From Pseudoxanthomonas kaohsiungensis (lineage in GTDB: Bacteria > Pseudomonadota > Gammaproteobacteria > Xanthomonadales > Xanthomonadaceae): DNA of 64,000 bases. Where the stretch lies: assembly GCF_010211765.1 (NCBI RefSeq), contig NZ_PDWO01000005.1, forward strand, positions 62,001 to 126,000, written 5' to 3'. The notes beneath the pieces are model-generated. The model made no database searches. It saw only the letters and a program-made list of their open reading frames with translations, and was not told where the DNA came from. The translations under genes and the position numbers were made by a program. This document shows, one piece after another, positions 43,918-52,097 of the stretch. Each line of letters starts with the position of its first letter. Position 1 is the first letter of the stretch.

Positions 43918-44708
43918 CCGCTCCCGGCGGTTCCGTCCGCTGCCGGTGCCTGCATGGCCAGTTGCGCGTGCAGCTCCCGCAGGGCGCCCAGGCGCAGGCT
44001 GATGAGGTCCCGCCTGAGCACGTGGTCCGCGGACGCGACAGGATCGACGTCGGTCGCGGAGTGCAACTGCAGCAGGCACAGGCCGCCTTCGATGCGGTGG
44101 AGCAGGCGTCGCTGCAAGGGCAGGTCGCCGGCAGCCAGCGCCTGGTCCAGTGCGGCGAGGTCGTCGCCGCTGGCGTCCAGCAGCTGGCCGACGGCCTGGC
44201 GCGCATGCGCGGTTCCGCCGAACAGCGAGGTCAGTTGCCGCAAGAGGTCGCCGGCTGGCGCGGGCACGGGGGGCGGCGCGGCGCCCAGGTGGCGCTCGAG
44301 CGCGTGCTGCAGCTGGTGCAGCCGCAGCGGCTTGGGCAGGGCGTCGTCCATGCCGGCTTCGCGCCAGTGCACCAGGGCCTGCTCCGAACTGCTGCCCGAC
44401 CAGGCGAGGATCGGCAGGCGCGCGGTTCCGGGCGACTCGCCGGCGCGGATCCGGCGCGCCAGCGCGGGGCCATCGAGCCGCGGCATGTGGCAGTCGCTGA
44501 TCAGCAGGTCGTAGCGGTCGCGCTCCAGCGCGGCCAGCGCGTGCAGCCCGTCCTCCACCAGGGTCGCCCCGCAGCCGAGGTGGCGGAGCTGCAGCGCGAT
44601 CACGGCCCGGCTGAAGGGATGGTCGTCGGCGACCAGCACGCGCCAGCGCACGGGCACCGCCGCACGCCGGTCCTGGCCGGCGGCGCTTGGGGTCGGGTCT
44701 TGGTTCAT
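43914..44708 (-). CDS. Receiver-Hpt phosphorelay protein
   Basis: A 264-residue cytoplasmic protein. Residues ~24-140 are a receiver domain (VLVADDHPFSRAVIALQL, phospho-Asp in LLISDCHMPRLDG, Lys in ALPKPLRLHQ). Residues ~155-260 are a helical histidine phosphotransfer domain with the candidate His in RRLLHRIEGGLCLLQ. It contains no kinase core, membrane segment or signal peptide, so it looks like the C-terminal part of an EvgS/BvgS-type hybrid kinase standing alone. With the next gene it forms a relay that needs a kinase from elsewhere. ATGA coupling with the regulator gene. Confidence 0.87.
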   Translation of the reverse strand: MNQDPTPSAAGQDRRAAVPVRWRVLVADDHPFSRAVIALQLRHLGCGATLVEDGLHALAALERDRYDLLISDCHMPRLDGPALARRIRAGESPGTARLPILAWSGSSSEQALVHWREAGMDDALPKPLRLHQLQHALERHLGAAPPPVPAPAGDLLRQLTSLFGGTAHARQAVGQLLDASGDDLAALDQALAAGDLPLQRRLLHRIEGGLCLLQLHSATDVDPVASADHVLRRDLISLRLGALRELHAQLAMQAPAADGTAGSG

Positions 44709-45276
44709 CCTGCCTGCTCCAGGGCGGGACGGCGGTTCCATCGCCGTGCCCGCAGATTGCACGCAAGGTTCGGGCCAACCTGCCGCGGGCCGATGGCAGG
44801 CGGCAGGCTGGCCCTCGTTGACGTCCGGACTGGCGGGTCCGGACGGGCCGCTGACGCCCTGTTCCGGGGGAGGGACAGGGCGGGCCCGTGCGGCCACGGG
44901 AAGCCGGGGCCAAGCGGCGTTCGCGCACGCGCAGGCTGTCCACCGCCCGGCACCTGCATCCTTTCCTGCCGCTCGGAATCCCCCATACGCCGTGCAAGGT
45001 GGCAGGGCGCTCCCGGCATGCCTATCAGACGCGTCTGAAAACCGGCTGGCTGGAACTGCCGCCGTCGGGGAGATCCGCGGTGCCCGCAGGTCGCCGGCAT
45101 CGTCGACGGATGGCCGGGCCGAGGCAGCGGCTACCGGCACATGGCGTCATGGCCCGCTCCGCCGCCCGTCGGCGCCGGTGGCCGCCGGGCTGGCGGTAAG
45201 ACGTTGGTCCGGAGAGCGGTGGCCAGACCATCGCCGTTTCTTCGCGGCCGTCGCCGCGCGAGCGAGGGAGGGGCAT
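44709..45276. other. Long divergent intergenic region
   Basis: About 570 bases between the divergent receiver-Hpt gene and a secreted-protein gene. No frame on either strand looks coding. It includes a perfect 14-bp palindrome (listed separately) and is a plausible double promoter region; no riboswitch or tRNA is seen. Not AT-rich. Confidence 0.6.
45025..45038. promoter_or_regulatory. 14-bp perfect palindrome, candidate operator
   Basis: TCAGACGCGTCTGA, followed by AAAACC. The right half with its A-run, CGTCTGAAA, recurs at 43211-43219 upstream of the small hypothetical gene. The binding protein is unknown. Confidence 0.35.
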
Positions 45277-45732
45277 ATGCGCAGGTGGACCCGGGCAGTG
45301 CTGTTGTCGGGCGCGGCATCGCTGGCCATGGCCGGCCAGGCCGCGGCGGTGACGCTGGAGGACATGAGGCATTTCGAATCGCTGTACGGCCGCTACGGCC
45401 CCAATGGCGACTGTTCGCGTTATCCGCAGGTGCTGATCGATGCGGGGGGCTTCGGCCTGGACCACGGCAACGGCAAGATCGAGCGGGCCAACCGGCCCGA
45501 GTATTCGGCCAGTTTCTTCGGGCCGGAGTACGAAGGCATCGCCGGTGCCTTCTGGCCCTACTGGAACGACGCCGGCGGCAATCCGTTCGTCGTGTTCACC
45601 AATTACGACGAGAAGCCCGGGGCACTGGTCGTCGAGCCGCACGATTTCGGCTGGAAGGGCGGCCCGCCGATGCCCGCGCGCTACCAGCCCTGGTTGCAGG
45701 GATCGCCCTACGCGCGCTGCGCCCGGTCGTGA
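45277..45732 (+). CDS. Small secreted hypothetical protein
   Basis: A 151-residue exported protein; signal peptide RAVLLSGAASLAMAGQAAA. I do not recognise it. The mature part is aromatic-rich with HFESLYGRYGPNGDCSRYPQVLID, EYSASFFGPEYEGIAGAFWPYWND and YQPWLQGSPYARCARS; the two Cys could form a disulfide. The strong GAGGGAGGGG before the ATG supports the start. It is divergent from the receiver-Hpt/RcsB-like pair and may be a target of it, by position only. Confidence 0.75.
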   Translation: MRRWTRAVLLSGAASLAMAGQAAAVTLEDMRHFESLYGRYGPNGDCSRYPQVLIDAGGFGLDHGNGKIERANRPEYSASFFGPEYEGIAGAFWPYWNDAGGNPFVVFTNYDEKPGALVVEPHDFGWKGGPPMPARYQPWLQGSPYARCARS

Positions 45733-45744
45733 CCGGGCCGGCAC

Positions 45745-46554
45745 TCAGCCGACCACGCGCCGCGCGCGATCCAGCCTGATGCAGTGGTCGGCGAGCGCGG
45801 GCAGCGTCCGCAGCGCCTGGCGGCTGATCCGTTCGTAGTGCTGGAGGAAGCGCGCCAGGCGCGCCTCGTCCATGCCGGTGCGGCCGGGTTCGGCCGCCTG
45901 CAGCGCCTGCTCCTGCTGCCGGCGCCACGCGTGGACGACCTCGAAGCCCGGTGCCTGCAGGCACCAGAGCACGTCGATGCGCGACCACAAGGGTGGATAG
46001 TCGCGTGCCAGCGCGGCGTTGCACCAGCGTCGCCAGCGGCCGTCGGCGTCCTCGTCGCGCTCGAGCGCGTTGAGCGGCTCCCCCAGGGCGTCCGCATGCT
46101 CGGGCGGCACGGCCAGGCACCAGCCTTCGAACACCAGCAGGTCCAGCGCGCGCGCCGGGCGCGGCCAGGCGTGTGCGGGTGCGAGGTCGTCGCCCAGCTT
46201 GTCGAAGCGCGGCAGCGCCGGGGTCGCGCCCGCGCGCAACGCGTCGATGGTGGCCAAGGCCAGGCCGACGTCGTGCGTGCCGGGTGGTCCGCGGGTGGCC
46301 AGCAACGTATGCACCTGTGCCGCCAGCGCCCGCCGTTGCGCGGCGGGGAGGTAGAAGTCGTCCAGCGACACGCACGCCGCCGACAGGCCCGCTGCCTGCG
46401 CGCCCGCCACCACCTGCGCGGCCAGCGTGCTCTTGCCGCTGCCCTGAACGCCGCTGATTCCCAGCACGCGCATGCGGCCGTCCCTGCCTGCGCCGCTGGC
46501 GGCAAGCGCCTGGCGCACCAGCGGGTCGGGAAAGCCGTGCGCGGCCGTGGGCAT
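45745..46554 (-). CDS. P-loop kinase, D-glycerate 3-kinase like
   Basis: A 269-residue kinase of the phosphoribulokinase/uridine-kinase fold: Walker A in [27 protein letters not shown] (catalytic Asp region), [30 protein letters not shown] and [10 protein letters not shown]. This wording is that of the YggC/Tda10 type family that includes plant-type D-glycerate 3-kinase, so phosphorylation of glycerate in the C2/glycolate route is the best guess; other small-molecule kinases of the family remain possible. It is divergent from pdxH and ends 12 bases from the convergent secreted-protein gene. Confidence 0.85.
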   Translation of the reverse strand: MPTAAHGFPDPLVRQALAASGAGRDGRMRVLGISGVQGSGKSTLAAQVVAGAQAAGLSAACVSLDDFYLPAAQRRALAAQVHTLLATRGPPGTHDVGLALATIDALRAGATPALPRFDKLGDDLAPAHAWPRPARALDLLVFEGWCLAVPPEHADALGEPLNALERDEDADGRWRRWCNAALARDYPPLWSRIDVLWCLQAPGFEVVHAWRRQQEQALQAAEPGRTGMDEARLARFLQHYERISRQALRTLPALADHCIRLDRARRVVG

Positions 46555-46595
46555 CGGTCCACAATACGTGTCCCCATCGCGACTGTGGAGCCCGC

Positions 46596-47198
46596 ATGAC
46601 CGACCCGCTGCACGCCGAAGCGCTCGATACCTTCGGCCGGCTGCTCGAGGAGGCCGGCGCCACCGGCATGGCCGATCCGAACGCGATGGCCGTGGCCACC
46701 GCGGGCAGCGATGGCCGTCCCTCCGCACGCACGGTGCTGCTGAAGTCGTTCGATGCGCGCGGCTTCGCCTTCTACACCCACCTGGACAGCCCCAAGGGGC
46801 GCGACCTGCGCGCCAATCCGCACGCGGCGCTGCTGTTCCTGTGGCGGCAACTGCGCGAGGCCGGTGTCCAGGTGCGGATCGAAGGCGACGTCGTCCAGGT
46901 CGATGCCGCCGAGGCCGATGCGTACTTCGCCAGCCGCCCGCGGATGAGCCAGCTCGGCGCCTGGGCGTCGACGCAGTCCGCCACCCTGGCCTCGCGCGAG
47001 GCATTCGATGCGCGCCTGGCCGAAGTGGAGGCGCGGTTCGAGGGGAGCGAGGTGCCGCGGCCGCCGGGCTGGGGCGGCTTCCGCGTGGTGCCGGTGTCCT
47101 TCGAGTTCTGGTACGGCGCCGGTTTCCGGCTGCACGAGCGCTGGTGCTACGAGCGCGGCGGCGAGGGCCGGTGGACCAAGCGGATGCTGTATCCGTGA
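46596..47198 (+). CDS. pdxH: Pyridoxamine 5'-phosphate oxidase
   Basis: FMN enzyme making pyridoxal phosphate; 200 residues. Motifs: [94 protein letters not shown] and the end RWTKRMLYP. The segment [11 protein letters not shown] replaces the RQVRVEG of E. coli PdxH, a variant seen in the xanthomonad branch. The stop overlaps the GTG start of the acetyltransferase gene (GTGA). Confidence 0.96.
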   Translation: MTDPLHAEALDTFGRLLEEAGATGMADPNAMAVATAGSDGRPSARTVLLKSFDARGFAFYTHLDSPKGRDLRANPHAALLFLWRQLREAGVQVRIEGDVVQVDAAEADAYFASRPRMSQLGAWASTQSATLASREAFDARLAEVEARFEGSEVPRPPGWGGFRVVPVSFEFWYGAGFRLHERWCYERGGEGRWTKRMLYP

Positions 47199-47659
47199 CG
47201 ACGCCCGCCGCGGTGCCGGTGCAGGTGCGGCCGGCGCAGGCGCCGGACCTCGCGGCCTGGGCCGCCATGCGCCACGCGCTGTGGCCCGACGCCGATGTCC
47301 GCGCACTGGCGGACGAGGCGCGCGCTATGCTCGAAGGCGGCCGCGAAGCGGCCTTCATCGCCGTGCGCGACGGCGTCCCGGTGGGAATGGCCGAGGCCAG
47401 CCTGCGCCGCGAATACGTCAATGGCACCGGCTCCTCGCCGGTCGGGTTCCTCGAGGGCTGGTACGTGGTGCCGGAGTGGCGCGCTCGCGGCGTCGGCCGT
47501 GCCCTGGTCGCCGCGGTCGAAGGCTGGGCGCGGGCCCAGGGCTGCACCGAACTCGCCTCCGATGCGGCGCTGGATAATTCCGCCAGCCTGGCCGCGCATG
47601 CCGGCTGCGGCTTCGAGGAGACCGAACGGGTGGTCTACTTCCGCAAGGCACTGGCGTGA
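47195..47659 (+). CDS. GNAT acetyltransferase of the aminoglycoside 6'-N-acetyltransferase AAC(6')-I type
   Basis: A 154-residue acetyl-CoA-dependent transferase. Its pattern follows AAC(6')-I enzymes closely: [24 protein letters not shown] at the start, [40 protein letters not shown] (acetyl-CoA binding R-x-x-G-V-G), [13 protein letters not shown] and [13 protein letters not shown] at the end. Family knowledge suggests 6'-amino acetylation of aminoglycosides; chromosomal, intrinsic forms are known in Stenotrophomonas and other bacteria, and the natural substrate may be something else. GTG start coupled to pdxH, stop overlapping the next gene. Confidence 0.88.
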   Translation: MTTPAAVPVQVRPAQAPDLAAWAAMRHALWPDADVRALADEARAMLEGGREAAFIAVRDGVPVGMAEASLRREYVNGTGSSPVGFLEGWYVVPEWRARGVGRALVAAVEGWARAQGCTELASDAALDNSASLAAHAGCGFEETERVVYFRKALA

Positions 47660-48456
47660 TGGGTCCGCGCCGCATCGTCTGCCTGACCGAGGAGCCGACC
47701 GAGACGCTGTATGCGCTCGGCGAGCAGGACCGCATCGTCGGCATCAGCGGTTTCACCGTGCGTCCGCCGCAGGCGCGGCGCGAGAAACCGAAGGTCAGCG
47801 CGTTCACCAGCGCGAAGATCGAAGCGATCATGGCCCTGCGCCCGGACCTGGCGATCGGCTTCTCCGACATCCAGGCCGACATCGCCGCCGAACTCGTGCG
47901 CCGCGGCGTCGAGGTATGGATCGCCAACCACCGCAGCGTGGACGGCATCCTCGACTACGTGCGCCGGCTGGGCGCGCTGGTCGGCGCCGGCGACCGCGCC
48001 GATGCCTATGCCGGTTCGCTGCGACGCGGGCTGGATGCGATCGAGGCGCGCGCGGCCGCGTTGCCGGTGCGGCCGAAGGTGTACTTCGAGGAATGGGACG
48101 AGCCGATCATCACCGGCATCCAGTGGGTGGCCGAGCTGGTGCGGATCGCCGGCGGCGACGACGTGTTCCCGGAGCTGTCGGCGCAGCCGCTGGCGCGGGC
48201 GCGGATCCTGGCCGATGGCGCCCCGGTGGTGGCGCGCATGCCCGACATCATCCTCGGCTCGTGGTGCGGCAAGAAGTTCCGTCCCGGGCAGGTGGCCGCG
48301 CGCCAGGGCTGGGACGCGATCCCGGCGGTGCGCGAGGGCGAGCTGCACGAGATCAAGTCGCCGCTGATCCTGCAGCCGGGGCCGGCCGCGCTCACCGACG
48401 GCGTGGCGGCGATCGCGGCGGTCGTGCAGCGCTGGGCGGCGCGCCGCGCGCAGTGA
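47659..48456 (+). CDS. Cobalamin-binding (BtuF-like) protein without signal peptide
   Basis: A 265-residue protein of the type III substrate-binding fold: RIVCLTEEPTETLYALGEQDRIVGISGF, KVSAFTSAKIEAIMALRPDLAIGF, IQADIAAELVRRGVEVWIAN and ITGIQWVAELVRIAGGDDVFPEL are BtuF/HutB-like. Such proteins normally sit in the periplasm and feed vitamin B12 or heme importers, but the sequence starts directly with the first beta strand and no signal peptide is encoded in frame upstream. No ABC transporter is nearby. ATG 47659 (TGATG overlap) is taken; GTG 47656 is also possible. Confidence 0.82.
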   Translation: MGPRRIVCLTEEPTETLYALGEQDRIVGISGFTVRPPQARREKPKVSAFTSAKIEAIMALRPDLAIGFSDIQADIAAELVRRGVEVWIANHRSVDGILDYVRRLGALVGAGDRADAYAGSLRRGLDAIEARAAALPVRPKVYFEEWDEPIITGIQWVAELVRIAGGDDVFPELSAQPLARARILADGAPVVARMPDIILGSWCGKKFRPGQVAARQGWDAIPAVREGELHEIKSPLILQPGPAALTDGVAAIAAVVQRWAARRAQ

Positions 48457-48617
48457 GGTGCGGCGTCGACCCACTGCGCATACCCGCGGCCCGGCGCGAC
48501 GGCCCTGGCAGGGAAGTGGGACGGCCGTCGCGGACCCGCATCGGCATGGCGTGATGCCGGCGCCACGCGCGAGGCGCCCATGCTAGCTTCGCGGCCCAGT
48601 CCACCCCGGAATAGACC

Positions 48618-49004
48618 GTGAAACAAGGCTGCCTGTGGTTGCTGCTGTTCGCCGCCTGGTCCGCCAGCGCGCAACCAGTCTACAAGTGCACCAACGCCGA
48701 GGGTGGCAACAGCTACCAGTCCACGCCCTGCGCCGAAGGCGAGGCGTCCACCACGCGTGCGCACGTCGCCCCCGCGTCGGGTTACATGCCCACCACCACG
48801 GCGCCGTTGTCCGCGCACGCGCAGTCGGCTCCGCTCGTTCCCGGCGAGCGTCGTGCGCAGGCCAGGCATGGGAGCGGTGCCGCCAACGCCACCTGCGACG
48901 GGGCCCGCGCGCAGCGCACCGCCACGCTGGGCGCCGCCGGTGCGTCGCCGCCGGCGGAACTGCGGACCCGGCTCGACCAGGCCGTCCAGGACGCCTGCGG
49001 CTAG
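48618..49004 (+). CDS. Secreted DUF4124-domain protein
   Basis: A 128-residue exported protein with GTG start. Signal peptide CLWLLLFAAWSASAQ is followed by the DUF4124 pattern PVYKCTNAEGGNSYQSTPCAEGEAST with two Cys, a low-complexity Ala/Pro/Thr/Ser linker, and a C-terminal part with two more Cys (ATCDGARAQR, QDACG). DUF4124 proteins are widespread envelope proteins without known function. The gap to the preceding gene is 161 bases and holds no other gene. Confidence 0.82.
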   Translation: MKQGCLWLLLFAAWSASAQPVYKCTNAEGGNSYQSTPCAEGEASTTRAHVAPASGYMPTTTAPLSAHAQSAPLVPGERRAQARHGSGAANATCDGARAQRTATLGAAGASPPAELRTRLDQAVQDACG

Positions 49005-49017
49005 TCGGGGCGCGACG

Positions 49018-49608
49018 TCAGCCGCGCTCCAGCGCCGAGGGCGCCTGGGCCAGCGCGGGGCCCAGCCAGCAATGCGATCCGACCGGGGTGAACCCCTGCG
49101 CCTGCAAGCGGCGCCGGTACCAGCGGGCCGTGCGCGGCTGGAAGCCCTCGGTGTCGCCCTCGAATTCGTCCTCGGCGGTGAAGGCCTCGAGGAACGCGAC
49201 GCCGCCGCACAGTTCCGCCAGCCCTTGCAGGCCCTGGTTCAACTCACGGGTGGGCAGGTAGTGCAGCACGTCGGCGCAGACCAGCAGGTCGGCCGGGGCG
49301 CACGGGCGCAGCCAGGCGAAATCGCCGAAGCGCGCCAGGTGCAGGTTGCGCCGGGCGCCATGGCGGACGATCGCGTACTCGCTGCTGTCGAATCCCAGGT
49401 AGCGCACCTTCGGCCGCAGCTTGAGCAGCGGCGCGCGCCAGGCCCCCTCGCCGCAGCCGATGTCCAGCACGCTGCGGATCGGCCGCTCCAGGTAGTGCTC
49501 GGCCACCGACACGGCCAGGGCGACCTTGCGTGCCAGGCGCTGCGGCTCCTGCACGCCTTCGCGCCGGTACCAGTGGTCGAAATAGCGGCGGTCGTAGGTC
49601 TTGGCCAT
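49018..49608 (-). CDS. Class I SAM-dependent methyltransferase
   Basis: A 196-residue methyltransferase. Motif I is SVLDIGCGEGAWRAPLL, then YLGFDSSEYAI for motif II and DLLVCADVLHYLP for the post-motif II region; FDHWYRREGVQ at the start resembles small NodS/Tam-like enzymes. Substrate unknown. ATG 49608 precedes the KTYDRRYFDHWY segment; longer in-frame starts add an Arg/Pro-rich extension with no support. Convergent with the preceding gene (13 bases) and divergent from the HemJ-like gene. Confidence 0.88.
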   Translation of the reverse strand: MAKTYDRRYFDHWYRREGVQEPQRLARKVALAVSVAEHYLERPIRSVLDIGCGEGAWRAPLLKLRPKVRYLGFDSSEYAIVRHGARRNLHLARFGDFAWLRPCAPADLLVCADVLHYLPTRELNQGLQGLAELCGGVAFLEAFTAEDEFEGDTEGFQPRTARWYRRRLQAQGFTPVGSHCWLGPALAQAPSALERG

Positions 49609-49696
49609 GCGGGCTCGCGGAGGCGGGTGGGGGGCGGTTCGACAGCACGCGGGCCATCGCCGAGAATCCGCACATCCTAGCCGCAGGCCGCCGCGC

Positions 49697-50152
49697 ATGT
49701 ATTCGACGTATCTCTGGGTGAAGTCCTTCCACCTGCTGTTCGTGATGGCCTGGATGGCCAGCGTGTTCTACCTGCCGCGGATCCTGGTCAACCTCGCCGA
49801 AGCGCCGGAACAGCCCGACGTGCGCGCGCGCCTGGTGTCGATGGGCCGGCGGCTGTATCGGTTCGGCCACAACATTTTCGGCATCGCCGTGCTGCTGGGC
49901 CTGGTGCTGTGGCTGGGCCACCGCGCGGTCGACGGCTTCCCGACGATGGTCGGATCGCCCGCCGGCTGGCTGCACGCCAAGCTGCTGCTGGTCGCGTTGA
50001 TGCTGGCGCAGTTCATCGTCTGCGGACGCTGGCTCAAGGGCGTCGAACAGGGACGCGCGCTGCCGTCCCCGCGCACGCTGCGGCTGGTCAACGAACTGCC
50101 GGTGCTGGCGTTGCTGCTGGTGATCTGGCTGGTGCTGGCCAAGCCGTTCTGA
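49697..50152 (+). CDS. hemJ: HemJ/CopD-family membrane protein, probable protoporphyrinogen IX oxidase
   Basis: Four-helix membrane protein of 151 residues. The N-terminus STYLWVKSFHLLFVMAWMASVFYLPRILVNL has the conserved His and YLPR motif of HemJ; RRLYRFGHNIFG and GWLHAKLLLVALML supply further conserved His/Lys residues. HemJ oxidises protoporphyrinogen IX in bacteria lacking HemG/HemY, consistent with hemE elsewhere in the window, but no heme gene is adjacent. A general CopD-family assignment is the fallback. Start at ATG 49697, where the first helix begins. Confidence 0.85.
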   Translation: MYSTYLWVKSFHLLFVMAWMASVFYLPRILVNLAEAPEQPDVRARLVSMGRRLYRFGHNIFGIAVLLGLVLWLGHRAVDGFPTMVGSPAGWLHAKLLLVALMLAQFIVCGRWLKGVEQGRALPSPRTLRLVNELPVLALLLVIWLVLAKPF

Positions 50153-50189
50153 CATCGCGGGCCCGGATGCACGGGCGCGACTTGGTGCT

Positions 50190-51890
50190 TCAACGCTCCT
50201 GCATGAAATCGCGCGGCTGCGGCAGGTCCACCGGTACGCCGCTGGCGTCGCAGGTGCCGGCCTGGCACAGGCGATCGCGCAATCGCGGGGTCGCCTGGAC
50301 GATGAAGTGGTACAGCACGTTCTGCTCGACGGTGCCCCGGATCGCATCGCTGCCGGGGCCGCGCGCCCAGACGCCCACGTCCTCGCCGCCATGCGACTCG
50401 GATTTCAGCGGCACCAGGGCTTCCTGCAGGTAGTCCGGGTCGGTGGTGTCGACCTTCGACAGGTCCGGCCGGCCCTCGACCGGGGCGAACGTGCTCGGCG
50501 AGTGCAGGAAGCGCTTCGGGCCGGCCGGCTGGCGGTTGCTTTCGCCGGTATTGCCCGGGCCGTTGGCGTAGGTGAGCGTGGTGAAGGTCAGGCCGGTGGC
50601 ATCGCGCGCGTAGCCGCCGGCCAGGTCGTCCTCGCCGCCGCGGCCGCGGACCTTGCCCAGGATCGGGTTGCCACGCTCCGGGTAGCCGACGAAGTTCAGC
50701 GTGTGCGAGTGGTCGGCGGTGACCAGGATCAGGGTGTCCCCGGCGGAGGTCATTTCCGCGGCGGTGCGCACCGCGTCCGACAGGGCGATGGTCTCGTCCA
50801 GCGCGCGGAACGCGTTGCCGTAATGGTTGGCGTGGTCGATGCGCGCGCCTTCGACCATCAGCACGTAACCGTCCGGGTCGCGCGACAGGCGCTCGATCGC
50901 GATGGCGGTGAGCTCGGCCAGCGAGGGCTCCGCATCGCGGTCGCGGTCGTGGTCGAACTGCATGTGGTCCGGCTCGAACAGGCCCAGCAGCGCCGGCGCC
51001 TCGCCGGCGGCCTGCAGCTGCGCGCGGTTCCAGACGTACGCGCCCTGCGGGTGGGCGCGCTGCCATTCGGCGACCAGGTCGCGCCCGTCCAGGCGCTGGC
51101 CGACCTTGTCGTCGTACTCCGGGTCGCGCTGGACGACCGGCATGAACTCGCCACGGCCGCCGCCGAGCAGGACCTGCGGGCCGCGGCCATAGGGCGTGGC
51201 CACCATCTGCCGGGCGATGTCGGTGCAGCCCTGGGCGACCGCCTCGGGCGGCAGGTCGGTGTCGTTCTCCCAGTCGCGGTTGGGCGAATGCGCCCAGGTC
51301 GCCGCCGGGGTGGCGTGGGTCAGCCGGGCGGTGCTGACGATGCCGGTCGCCATGCCGGCGCTGTCGGCCAGCTGCAGCCAGGTCAGCCGGTGCTTGCCGA
51401 GGCTGCCGGCGCAGTCGTCGCGATCGCCGGCGGAAACGCCGATGGCGCCCATGTGGGTCTTCACGCCGGTGGTCACCGCGGTCATGGTGCCGGCCGAGTC
51501 GGGCGTCTGCGAATCGGTGTTGTAGGTCTTGCTCAGGGCGGTGTGCGGAAAGACCTCCCAGCCGAGCAGGTTCTCCTCGCCCGGCTGTCCTTTGCGCTGG
51601 CCCTCCAGGATGCGCGCCGCCGCCACCGTGGTCAGGCTCATGCCGTCACCCAGGAACACGATGACGTTCTTCGCCCGGCCGGCCATGGCGCCGTTGCCTG
51701 CCGCGCGCGCCGCGCCGCTGCGGTACCACCACTGCGCGGACTCCCCGCCCGGACGGTCCACCGGCGGGACTTCGACGGTGACGGCCGTCGAACGGAGCGT
51801 GGTGCTTGCGGGAGAAGTCGAGCATCCGCTGGCCAGGGCGAGGGCGGTGCACACGACGGTGACGGGAAGGCGTACGGCGGGCAGGGGCAT
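50190..51890 (-). CDS. phoA: Alkaline phosphatase, probable lipoprotein
   Basis: Phosphomonoesterase of 566 residues. The N-terminus has a lipobox (ALALASGCSTS), so the protein is predicted to be lipid-anchored. Active site: metal Asp in VIVFLGDGMSL, nucleophile Ser in TPDSAGTMTA, VEGARIDHANHYGN (Asp/His metal ligands), LVTADHSHTLNF and ESHGGEDVGVWARGP with the last His. These are the E. coli PhoA-family residues in order. Additional Cys pairs (DDCAG/GCTD; LCQAGTC) fit periplasmic folding. Divergent from the symporter gene, with an inverted repeat in the shared upstream region that might bind a regulator. Confidence 0.95.
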   Translation of the reverse strand: MPLPAVRLPVTVVCTALALASGCSTSPASTTLRSTAVTVEVPPVDRPGGESAQWWYRSGAARAAGNGAMAGRAKNVIVFLGDGMSLTTVAAARILEGQRKGQPGEENLLGWEVFPHTALSKTYNTDSQTPDSAGTMTAVTTGVKTHMGAIGVSAGDRDDCAGSLGKHRLTWLQLADSAGMATGIVSTARLTHATPAATWAHSPNRDWENDTDLPPEAVAQGCTDIARQMVATPYGRGPQVLLGGGRGEFMPVVQRDPEYDDKVGQRLDGRDLVAEWQRAHPQGAYVWNRAQLQAAGEAPALLGLFEPDHMQFDHDRDRDAEPSLAELTAIAIERLSRDPDGYVLMVEGARIDHANHYGNAFRALDETIALSDAVRTAAEMTSAGDTLILVTADHSHTLNFVGYPERGNPILGKVRGRGGEDDLAGGYARDATGLTFTTLTYANGPGNTGESNRQPAGPKRFLHSPSTFAPVEGRPDLSKVDTTDPDYLQEALVPLKSESHGGEDVGVWARGPGSDAIRGTVEQNVLYHFIVQATPRLRDRLCQAGTCDASGVPVDLPQPRDFMQER

Positions 51891-52002
51891 GGCGATGGCG
51901 TGGGGTGGCTCGGAAGGCGCGCGTTGCCGGCATGGCGCGCCGTGAACGGCGCAACCACGCCACGGGCGTCGCGCGGAGGAACGGCATTATGCCCGGCGCA
52001 CG

Positions 52003-52020
52003 GTGTCATGCCGGTGACAC
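52003..52020. promoter_or_regulatory. Inverted repeat between phoA and the symporter gene
   Basis: GTGTCA and TGACAC separated by TGCCGG: a perfect six-base dyad in the 207-base divergent region. The half site resembles half a Pho box (TGTCA), but the arrangement is inverted rather than direct, so PhoB binding is doubtful. A candidate operator only. Confidence 0.35.
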
Positions 52021-52097
52021 GATGGCGTTCCACCGCCGGCGTCGCCAGCGCCGGCCGGCTGGGCTAAGGTGCGCCTTTCCCGGCGCGCGGTGATGGA

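Noticed and set aside
45733-46560. Kinase gene as phosphoribulokinase or uridine kinase
   Set aside because: The motifs [12 protein letters not shown] and [13 protein letters not shown] fit the glycerate-kinase-like family better.
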